Part shown: piece by piece, positions 10,500-16,970 of the stretch
How positions within the stretch are numbered: the stretch's first letter is position 1
Layout of the letters: each line of letters starts with the position of its first letter
Assembly: GCA_020629715.1 (NCBI GenBank)
Contig: JAHDCU010000002.1
Location: forward strand, 62,001-126,000
DNA: 64,000 nucleotides
Source of the DNA: Saprospiraceae bacterium
Lineage (GTDB): Bacteria; Bacteroidota; Bacteroidia; Chitinophagales; Saprospiraceae
Direction: 5' to 3'
The notes under the pieces: model-generated
The model's input: the letters and a program-made list of their open reading frames with translations, nothing else
Told to the model about the DNA's origin: nothing
The model's database searches: none
Position numbers and translations under genes: made by a program

Positions 10500-10823
10500 C
10501 TACTCCTCTTTTCCCTTAGCAACCTTATGGTACTGATCCGTCATCTCTTTCGAAATTGCAATTGGAAGTATTTTGATAAATGTCTTGGGATCAATCTGGA
10601 TAGTCATATCCTTACCGTCGATACTTTTGATCTTTCCGATGATTCCACTGCTCATAACTACCTCATCACCTTTCTGAAGGTTGTCTAGAAAATTATTTTG
10701 TTCCTTTTGCTTTTTCATCTGAGGTCGCATAAAGAAGAAATACATAATCAGCAGAATACCCCCAAAAAATAAAATGGTTTGTAAACCACCACCTTCAGCT
10801 TGCAAAATCATCATTGAATACAT
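10500..10823 (-). CDS. yajC: Sec translocon accessory subunit YajC
   Basis: 107 aa with one N-terminal membrane helix (LQTILFFGGILLIMYFFFMRP, about residues 14-34), then KKQKEQNNFLDNLQKGDEVV and SSGIIGKI, the standard YajC signature. It is an inner-membrane partner of SecDF-YidC in protein export. The start at 10823 is the longest; inner ATGs at 10814 and 10811 are equally possible. It is 9 bp downstream of the DUF1573 gene and shares its promoter. The C-terminal extension rich in Lys/Glu is normal for the phylum. Confidence 0.93.
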   Translation of the reverse strand: MYSMMILQAEGGGLQTILFFGGILLIMYFFFMRPQMKKQKEQNNFLDNLQKGDEVVMSSGIIGKIKSIDGKDMTIQIDPKTFIKILPIAISKEMTDQYHKVAKGKEE

Positions 10824-10832
10824 AGATATATT

Positions 10833-11279
10833 TTAATTAGGATTTACGTATCCCGACAAAGTTAATAGGCTTTCTCGTTTGTAGGTATTGGAATATACTT
10901 TGATTTCTTTTTTCTGGATGTTCTTTTTCCTTTCTGTATCGAAAACAATGTCTATTTTTCCCTTTCCTCCAGGAGGTATAGCTTCTTTGGTAAAGTAAGG
11001 AACAGTGCATCCGCAACTTGTTTTAGTATCTAATATATAAAGGTCTTTTTGGCCATCATTTGTAAAAGGAAAGCTGATTTGCAATGTATCACCTTGCTGA
11101 GCTACACCATAGTCGTATGATATAAAATCAAATTTGAGTATCGGCTGAGAGCTTGGATCTTCATCATCAACAAAGGCGATCATATCTTCATAGTTGACAC
11201 TAGAGGACTTAGATGTAGTAGATGTATTATCGCACGATATCATTGCTAGGCAACATAAAACAGGAATAAAGATTTTCAT
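10833..11279 (-). CDS. DUF1573-domain lipoprotein
   Basis: 148 aa from the start chosen here. ATG at 11279 gives MKIFIPVLCCLAMISCDN, a lipoprotein signal with the lipobox Cys at residue 16; the longer open frame to 11348 would run into aroK and past the promoter. The DUF1573 domain (an Ig-like/ASPM-like beta fold) is seen in LKFDFISYDYGVAQQGD, FPFTNDGQKDLYI, SCGCTVPYFTKEAIPPG and KGKIDIVFDTERKKN. The family is abundant in Bacteroidota envelopes and its function is not established. It is probably co-transcribed with yajC. Confidence 0.85.
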   Translation of the reverse strand: MKIFIPVLCCLAMISCDNTSTTSKSSSVNYEDMIAFVDDEDPSSQPILKFDFISYDYGVAQQGDTLQISFPFTNDGQKDLYILDTKTSCGCTVPYFTKEAIPPGGKGKIDIVFDTERKKNIQKKEIKVYSNTYKRESLLTLSGYVNPN

Positions 11280-11283
11280 ATAT

Positions 11284-11313
11284 ATTGAACTAGAATGCAA
11301 AAGTATACCTTTG
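11284..11313 (+). promoter_or_regulatory. aroK promoter
   Basis: -33-like ATTG (11284-11287), an 18-bp spacer and -7 TACCTTTG (11306-11313). Only 9 bp separate the -7 box from the aroK ATG at 11323, so the transcript should have almost no leader. Confidence 0.6.
11298..11305 (-). promoter_or_regulatory. -7 box for the DUF1573-yajC operon
   Basis: On the minus strand this reads TACTTTTG, an exact TAnnTTTG match, 18 bp before the chosen ATG at 11279. It directly abuts the oppositely oriented box of aroK (11306-11313). It supports the inner start of the DUF1573 gene, since the outer one would lie upstream of the promoter. Confidence 0.6.
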
Positions 11314-11322
11314 TTATCAATA

Positions 11323-11850
11323 ATGAAAGTCACTAAAAAGACAGCCAATCGGATTTATTTAATAGGCTTTATGGGCTCCGGAAAATCAACACTTGGACCT
11401 ATGCTGGCAAAGTCATTAGACTTAGATTTTGTTGATCTTGACGACCTTATCGAAGAAGTAGAAGCCATGAAAATTTCTGAAATATTTGAAAGAAAAGGTG
11501 AGCAGTATTTCAGGAATAAAGAGCGAGAGATCCTGGCAACGACAGAATCATATTCAAATACTGTATTCGCCACGGGAGGTGGGCTACCTTGTTACAATCA
11601 AAATATGAAAATGATTCAAAAACTTGGATATTCCATATATCTAGAGTTAACGCCTTTGCAAATTTTCAATCGAATAAAGAATAGCACTAATCGCCCACTT
11701 GTAAACAGATTATCTACCGTTCAATTAAAGCAGTTTATACAAGACACCTTATCAAAAAGAGTAGAATATTATAATCAAGCCATGACTGTAGTAAATGCCC
11801 ATCAACCTATTGAAAAATTGGTCATTGAGTGCATGATCAAAATCGAATAG
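11323..11850 (+). CDS. aroK: shikimate kinase
   Basis: 175 aa from ATG 11323 (MKVTKKTANRIYLIGF); the open frame runs further upstream, but the extra part lies across the divergent gene and the promoter. Walker A is GFMGSGKST at about residues 14-22, the shikimate-binding Asp is in FVDLDDLIEE, FRNKEREIL carries the binding Arg, FATGGGLPC is the GGG shikimate loop, and NRPLV is the LID arginine region. The length is typical of AroK. It phosphorylates shikimate with ATP in the chorismate pathway. No other aro gene is nearby. Confidence 0.94.
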   Translation: MKVTKKTANRIYLIGFMGSGKSTLGPMLAKSLDLDFVDLDDLIEEVEAMKISEIFERKGEQYFRNKEREILATTESYSNTVFATGGGLPCYNQNMKMIQKLGYSIYLELTPLQIFNRIKNSTNRPLVNRLSTVQLKQFIQDTLSKRVEYYNQAMTVVNAHQPIEKLVIECMIKIE

Positions 11851-11973
11851 TCTTGTTTCGGACGATTTATCATGCTGTCTCGAAAGGCAAAGATCTTTCT
11901 TAACTTGATTATCGTTAAAGCATAATTACACTTAATCAGAAGATAGTACTCTTTTATTGTTTATTAGAATTGT

Positions 11974-11981
11974 TATTTTCG
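11974..11981 (+). promoter_or_regulatory. probable -7 box of trxB
   Basis: TATTTTCG, followed by CAGCC, is a one-mismatch version of TAnnTTTG, 19 bp before the trxB ATG. A TTG lies upstream at 11957-11959 with a short 14-bp spacer. Confidence 0.4.
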
Positions 11982-12000
11982 CAGCCGAAATTATAGAATT

Positions 12001-12939
12001 ATGTCAGACACTATTCACAATACAGTTATTATAGGTTCAGGGCCCGCAGGATATACCGCCGCTATATATGCCGCCAGAGCTAATATGGCACCGGTATTAT
12101 ATACAGGTAAAGAGCCTGGCGGTCAGTTGATGATTACCACTGATGTTGAAAATTACCCTGGGTATCCTAAAGGTGTCATGGGTCCTCAGATGATGGATGA
12201 TTTTAGAGATCAAGCAGCTCGTTTTGGTACTACTATAAATTATGAATTAATTTCTAAGGTTGATTTTTCAGGTCCAGTTCATAAAGTATGGACAGAATCT
12301 GGAGAAGAGGTGCATGCACATTCTGTTATTATATCTACCGGTGCTAGTGCAAAGTGGCTAGGGCTACCTTCTGAGACTCGATTGATGAATAAGGGGGTAT
12401 CCGCATGTGCGGTATGTGATGGATTCTTTTTCAAGGGACTTGAAGTGGCGGTTGTCGGAGCTGGTGATACCGCAGCAGAGGAGGCAAGTTACCTGGCTAA
12501 ACTTTGTCCGAAGGTACATATGCTAGTACGTAGAGATGAGATGAGGGCATCTAAGATCATGCAGAAAAGAGTCATGAACACTGAAAATATTATTATTCAC
12601 TGGAATACCGAGACACAAGAAGTACTTGGAGATGTTGAAGTTGAAGGTGTAAGAGTAATCAATAATAAGACACAAGAAGTTTCAGATATTCCTGTAAAAG
12701 CCTTCTTCGTAGCTATTGGACACAAGCCGAATACGGATATTTTCAAGGATTGGTTAGATATGGATGGTGCCGGGTATCTCAAAACGGTGCCGGGTACAAC
12801 ACGTACTAAAGTGGAAGGAGTATTTGCGAGCGGAGATGCTCAAGATAATGTCTATCGACAGGCAGTCACGGCAGCAGGCACCGGTTGTATGGCAGCGCTT
12901 GATGCTGAAAGGTATTTGACAGAAAAAGAAATCATCTAG
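12001..12939 (+). CDS. trxB: thioredoxin-disulfide reductase
   Basis: 312 aa. The FAD-binding motif is IIGSGPAGYTAAIYAARA near the N-terminus, then GGQLMITTDVENYPG. The redox centre CAVCDG (CxxC) is at about residues 136-141, VVGAGDTAAEEA is the NADPH Rossmann, LVRRDEMRASK provides the phosphate-binding arginines, and GVFASGDAQD is the C-terminal FAD motif. All active-site features of low-molecular-weight TrxB are present. It reduces thioredoxin with NADPH in the cytoplasm. A cupin gene follows after 31 bp and may be co-transcribed. Confidence 0.96.
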   Translation: MSDTIHNTVIIGSGPAGYTAAIYAARANMAPVLYTGKEPGGQLMITTDVENYPGYPKGVMGPQMMDDFRDQAARFGTTINYELISKVDFSGPVHKVWTESGEEVHAHSVIISTGASAKWLGLPSETRLMNKGVSACAVCDGFFFKGLEVAVVGAGDTAAEEASYLAKLCPKVHMLVRRDEMRASKIMQKRVMNTENIIIHWNTETQEVLGDVEVEGVRVINNKTQEVSDIPVKAFFVAIGHKPNTDIFKDWLDMDGAGYLKTVPGTTRTKVEGVFASGDAQDNVYRQAVTAAGTGCMAALDAERYLTEKEII

Positions 12940-12970
12940 TAAGAATCCACCATCTATACACTACAAATCT

Positions 12971-13336
12971 ATGGAAGCCATCAATATCGCTCATAAACTA
13001 TCAAAGTTTGACAAGCAATGGCATCCCCATCGTATTGCCACCGTGGATGATAATCAAGTATATTTGGCAAAACTACAGGGTGATTTTGTATGGCATAAGC
13101 ATAATGATGAAGATGAGCTATTTCAAGTCATCAAAGGAACGCTTATCATGAAGTTTCGCGATAAGCAAGTGAAAGTCAAAACTGGAGAGTTAATAGTAGT
13201 GCCGAAAGGTGTAGAGCATTGCCCAGCTACAGAAAATAATGAGGAGGTACATGTACTACTTTTCGAAAAGTCAAGTACCAAACATACAGGAAATACAATA
13301 TCAGAACGTACTGTATCTGAGTATATAGAATTATAA
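12971..13336 (+). CDS. small cupin-domain protein
   Basis: 121 aa single-domain cupin. Motif 1 is seen in WHKHNDEDELFQVIKG (the HxHxxxxE metal-ligand pattern), and motif 2 in GELIVVPKGVEHCP with the third His. The fold is a double-stranded beta-helix that usually binds one metal ion. Members include isomerases, dioxygenases and sensor domains, and no specific reaction can be deduced. It lies 31 bp after trxB and 35 bp before fbaA on the same strand, suggesting read-through transcription. Confidence 0.85.
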   Translation: MEAINIAHKLSKFDKQWHPHRIATVDDNQVYLAKLQGDFVWHKHNDEDELFQVIKGTLIMKFRDKQVKVKTGELIVVPKGVEHCPATENNEEVHVLLFEKSSTKHTGNTISERTVSEYIEL

Positions 13337-13371
13337 CTTAGCTTAGTCAACGTCTAACAAATACAAATCAA

Positions 13372-14445
13372 ATGACAACTAAACGATTTAGAGCAGGAGT
13401 ACTTCATGGTGATGAAGTTACAGAAGTATTCAATTATGCCAACGATAATAACTTTGCGCTACCAGCCGTCAATGTGGTAGGCACCAATACTGTCAATGCC
13501 GTTATAGAAACCGCTAGAGAAGTCAATTCTCCAGTTATTGTACAATTCTCTAATGGTGGAGCAAGTTTCTTTGCTGGTAAAGGATTAAGCAATGATGGTC
13601 AAAATGCCGCGATCATTGGTGGTGTTTCAGGTGCTATGCATGTACATCAAGTAGCTGAAGCATATGGCGTTCCTGTAATATTACATACAGATCATTGTCA
13701 TAAAAAATTATTACCCTGGGTAAGTGGATTGTTGGATGCTGGTGAGAAATACTTTGAGCAAACAGGTCGTCCGTTATACAGCAGTCATATGTTAGATTTA
13801 TCTGAGGAGTCGATCGAAGAGAATATGGATATCTCTTGTGAGTATTTCGAAAGAATGAATAAACTAGGTATGACACTTGAGATCGAACTAGGTGTCACTG
13901 GTGGAGAGGAAGATGGTGTAGATAATACTGATGTAGATAGTTCTAAACTCTATACACAACCTGATGAGGTCGCATACTCTTACGAGAGATTATCAAAAAT
14001 AAGCGACCGATTTACGGTGGCCGCTGCATTCGGTAATGTACATGGGGTATACAAACCTGGTAATGTAAAACTGCAGCCAATTATATTGAAGAATAGCCAG
14101 ATTCACATTAAAGAAAAATTTGGTTTGGATTCTGATAATCCTGTCAACTTTGTATTTCATGGTGGATCAGGATCTTCAAGAGAGGAGATCAGAGAAGCTA
14201 TAGAATATGGTGCAGTTAAAATGAATATTGATACTGATCTACAGTGGGCATTCTGGGATGGTATCCGAGGTTATGAATCAAAGAATAAGGCATATTTACA
14301 AGCACAGATCGGAAATCCTGATGGAGATGATAAACCAAATAAAAAATACTACGATCCTAGAAAATGGCTTAGAGTGGCTGAAGGAAGTTTTCAGAAAAGA
14401 CTCATACAAGCTTTTGAAGATTTAAATTGTATGAATAGAAATTAG
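13372..14445 (+). CDS. fbaA: class II fructose-bisphosphate aldolase
   Basis: 357 aa, the length of class IIA E. coli-type FbaA. Zinc ligands are visible in ILHTDHCHKK, LEIELGVTGGEEDG, FGNVHGVYKPG and FVFHGGSGSS; the catalytic Asp is in HTDH and the phosphate-binding GGSGS loop is intact. Near the C-terminus, KMNIDTDLQWAFWDG is the standard NxDTD segment. It cleaves fructose-1,6-bisphosphate to DHAP and glyceraldehyde-3-phosphate. A strong terminator follows. Confidence 0.96.
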   Translation: MTTKRFRAGVLHGDEVTEVFNYANDNNFALPAVNVVGTNTVNAVIETAREVNSPVIVQFSNGGASFFAGKGLSNDGQNAAIIGGVSGAMHVHQVAEAYGVPVILHTDHCHKKLLPWVSGLLDAGEKYFEQTGRPLYSSHMLDLSEESIEENMDISCEYFERMNKLGMTLEIELGVTGGEEDGVDNTDVDSSKLYTQPDEVAYSYERLSKISDRFTVAAAFGNVHGVYKPGNVKLQPIILKNSQIHIKEKFGLDSDNPVNFVFHGGSGSSREEIREAIEYGAVKMNIDTDLQWAFWDGIRGYESKNKAYLQAQIGNPDGDDKPNKKYYDPRKWLRVAEGSFQKRLIQAFEDLNCMNRN

Positions 14446-14472
14446 TGTAATACTACTACAAAAGCTATATTT

Positions 14473-14510
14473 AAGGGACGGTGATTAATTACATCGTCCC
14501 TTATTTTTTT
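14473..14510 (+). terminator. intrinsic terminator after fbaA
   Basis: AAGGGACG (14473-14480) pairs with CGTCCCTT (14495-14502), extended by three more pairs into the loop, and is followed by TATTTTTTT-like sequence up to 14510. It lies 28 bp after the fbaA stop and is a classic rho-independent terminator. Confidence 0.85.
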
Positions 14511-14565
14511 AAGTTACTGAAGGGTTGTTACCAACTTTCATTTTATAAAACGAAAACCAACAATT

Positions 14566-15333
14566 ATGATCGTATACGGATCAAGAGCAAGTACAATGAG
14601 TCAAGTAATTCATGAAAATTTACCATGTAATCATTGTGAAACAAGAGATCAGCACAGAATGACCATTTTCGGTAAATACGCTCATATCTTTTGGATACCA
14701 TTATTTCCGATAGGTCGTGCCGCTGTGGATGAATGCGGAAACTGCAAAAGAACCATAGAAAAAAGTGAATTTAATACAGCTATACTAGAGGCTCATAAAC
14801 AACAATTAGCTGAAACTAAAAGACCGATCTGGCATTGGATAGGACTGATATTAGTGGGAGGCTTTTTCTTACTTTCTACGATTATAGGAGGTATAGCAGC
14901 TGCAACATATGAACCCGAACCACGAGAAATTCTATTAAATGAACAAATAGATCTGCTCACAAAGACTCCTGACGAGACGGATACTTTGACTACCAAGCTC
15001 CAATCATTTTTAAACATCATGGTCGTCGAGGAAATGAAGCCTCAAAATTTTAAATATCGAATCGCTTTGGATGATTACAAAGCGCTAATCTTAGTAAAAA
15101 TCCCGAGATTAAATATGCTAGACGAGGCAGTCTATCCAGAACTTCTTGAAACCGTAGAAACGGTACTTACATCTCAAAAAGATCTTGAGACCAAAGATTT
15201 ATACATTGGTATACGAGGTCGATCCTCCATGGAAATGGCTAAAACTCCCGCAGATACTCGATATGGTAACGGTTGCGAGCGCCTATTATATGAGTTTTTC
15301 GGAGTTGAGGAACAGACAGTGCCAGTAGAGTAA
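14566..15333 (+). CDS. zinc-ribbon single-pass membrane protein of unknown function
   Basis: 255 aa. The N-terminal region has two Cys pairs, LPCNHCETRDQ (about 24-34) and DECGNCKRT (57-65), forming a probable zinc ribbon around a hydrophobic IFGKYAHIFWIPLFPIGR segment typical of zinc-ribbon membrane proteins of this kind. One clear transmembrane helix, IGLILVGGFFLLSTIIGGIA, covers about residues 91-110. The remainder is soluble and includes LLNEQIDLLTKTPDETDTL and a C-terminal MEMAKTPADTRYGNGCERLLYEFFG. No enzyme motif was recognised. It follows the fbaA terminator and so probably has its own promoter. Confidence 0.7.
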   Translation: MIVYGSRASTMSQVIHENLPCNHCETRDQHRMTIFGKYAHIFWIPLFPIGRAAVDECGNCKRTIEKSEFNTAILEAHKQQLAETKRPIWHWIGLILVGGFFLLSTIIGGIAAATYEPEPREILLNEQIDLLTKTPDETDTLTTKLQSFLNIMVVEEMKPQNFKYRIALDDYKALILVKIPRLNMLDEAVYPELLETVETVLTSQKDLETKDLYIGIRGRSSMEMAKTPADTRYGNGCERLLYEFFGVEEQTVPVE

Positions 15334-15551
15334 CGACTTAGTCTTAATTAACAGGTATTTATTTATATCTTCTAAATAGTTCACATAAGGAGCGGCATAC
15401 AAGAATTACGCTCTTTCGCTTTTCAGGGCATGCTATCAAGGCTCACAATGTTAAGTACATGTTATTCAGTATTAATTATATATTAACTAAAGTCAACTAC
15501 AATTCATATTGATCTAACAATCATATAAGATGAGGGTAAAAATGATCACTC

Positions 15552-15559
15552 TACATTTG
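15552..15559 (+). promoter_or_regulatory. probable -7 box of the lipoprotein gene at 15601
   Basis: TACATTTG followed by CA is an exact TAnnTTTG match, 41 bp before the ATG at 15601. No convincing -33 TTTG at proper spacing was found. The rest of the 15334-15600 gap shows only a weak GAGCG/CGCTC inverted repeat. Confidence 0.45.
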
Positions 15560-15600
15560 CAGTAGAATCAAATCATTAATAACTCAAGTATTATTAAAAC

Positions 15601-16887
15601 ATGAAAAACCTTAAAGCCTTAGCATTATTTGCAATCTTCAGCGGAGCACTAATGTTCACTTCTTGTGAAGAGGAACCTACATGTAATGTTATCTGTGATA
15701 CCAATTACGAAAGAACGGAAGACTGTACATGCGAGCGAATACTTGCTGACAACGAAATATTGATTACTGACAATGTTTCTTCCAATACGACTTGGACATC
15801 AGATAAAATCCATATTCTAGCAAATAGAATATCTGTAGTGGATGGAGCAACTTTGACGATAGAGCCCGGTACAATTATCAAAGGAGAAGAGGGCATAGAA
15901 GCTAATGCAACTGCTCTTTTAGTATCTAGAGGATCTAAAATTCAAGCAAACGGTACAGCCAATGCTCCTATCATCTTTACTTCTGATGCTGATATGATTC
16001 AGCCAGGAGACATTGAGTCACCTAACCTTGCAGTGACTTCTAGTGGTCTTTGGGGTGGAGTAATAATTCTTGGAAATGCTCCTATCTCAGCTGATGCTTC
16101 TGCAGTACAGATCGAAGGTATCCCTCCTTCTGATCAAAATGGTCTATACGGTGGATCTGATATCAGTGATAATTCAGGATCATTTACGTATGTTTCTATT
16201 CGTCATGGCGGAGCAGATATAGGTGAAGGAAATGAAATCAACGGACTTACTCTAGGTGGAGTGGGTAACGGTACTACAATCAACCACGTAGAAATAATCT
16301 CGAATGTAGATGATGGTTTCGAATTTTTTGGTGGATCCGTAAATGCTTCTGACTTATTAGTATGGAATCAAGGAGATGATGCATATGATTGTGATCAATC
16401 ATGGTCAGGTATGGTAGATAACTTCATTTATATAGCGGGTGCAAATTCTGATCATGCTTTAGAACTCGATGGTGCAGAAGGCACTGATGTGGCTTCTTTC
16501 ACATTCAGAAATGGATCTCTTAAAGGATTTACTGCAGGTGAAGGCGAGTACATTGACTTTAGAGACGAGGTAAGATGTGACATTAGAAATTCTTACTTCT
16601 TCAATTTCCCTGGAGTAGCAGATGTAGAGCTTGATTCTGATGGCGAATCTGCTTTATGGACAAGTGGTGATATCACCGTTACTGATTTAGAATTTAACGT
16701 AAGTCACCTAACAGAAGGAAACTTAACTATCACTGATATTTTTGCTGATAAGTCTGAAACTTTAGATGCATTTGCTGATCGTGCACCTGATGCACAGATA
16801 GTGGATACTAGATCACTTGGTGCTAACAGAAATGACTTTATGGGATGGTCTTTAGCAGCAGTTACAGGTGAACTAAGTGATTTTTAA
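15601..16887 (+). CDS. secreted lipoprotein with beta-helix-like body, partner of the TonB receptor
   Basis: 428 aa. A signal peptide ends with LMFTSC, the lipobox Cys at residue 22, followed by EEEP, an acidic +2 region that in Bacteroidota often marks surface-exported lipoproteins. A short Cys-rich stretch (TCNVICD, DCTCE) follows. The body has VVDGATLTIEPGTIIKG, SSGLWGGVIILGNAP, GGVGNGTTINHVEIISNVDDGFEFFGG and similar strands, suggesting a right-handed beta-helix. Proteins of this type are common in Bacteroidota immediately before TonB-dependent receptors; the function is unproven. It lies just upstream of the receptor gene, separated by a strong hairpin. Confidence 0.75.
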   Translation: MKNLKALALFAIFSGALMFTSCEEEPTCNVICDTNYERTEDCTCERILADNEILITDNVSSNTTWTSDKIHILANRISVVDGATLTIEPGTIIKGEEGIEANATALLVSRGSKIQANGTANAPIIFTSDADMIQPGDIESPNLAVTSSGLWGGVIILGNAPISADASAVQIEGIPPSDQNGLYGGSDISDNSGSFTYVSIRHGGADIGEGNEINGLTLGGVGNGTTINHVEIISNVDDGFEFFGGSVNASDLLVWNQGDDAYDCDQSWSGMVDNFIYIAGANSDHALELDGAEGTDVASFTFRNGSLKGFTAGEGEYIDFRDEVRCDIRNSYFFNFPGVADVELDSDGESALWTSGDITVTDLEFNVSHLTEGNLTITDIFADKSETLDAFADRAPDAQIVDTRSLGANRNDFMGWSLAAVTGELSDF

Positions 16888-16915
16888 TAGCTAACCATTT
16901 TACCAAATATTTATA

Positions 16916-16960
16916 AGCTGGCTTATTAAGTCAACTAATAAGCCAGCTATATTTTCTTTT
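16916..16960 (+). terminator. strong hairpin between lipoprotein and TonB-receptor genes
   Basis: AGCTGGCTTATTA (16916-16928) and TAATAAGCCAGCT (16936-16948) form a perfect 13-bp stem with a 7-nt loop, followed by ATATTTTCTTTT. It lies 28 bp after one stop and 10 bp before the next ATG. It is probably an intrinsic terminator that leaks or attenuates transcription into the receptor. Confidence 0.75.
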
Positions 16961-16970
16961 AAATACTAAC

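Noticed and set aside
11194-11322. N-terminal extension of aroK in the open frame
   Set aside because: It covers the divergent lipoprotein gene start and both promoter boxes, and AroK relatives begin near the ATG at 11323.
15410-15450. Terminator-like GAGCG/CGCTC pair after the zinc-ribbon gene
   Set aside because: Only 5 bp of stem with a 14-nt loop; the following T-rich tract is interrupted.
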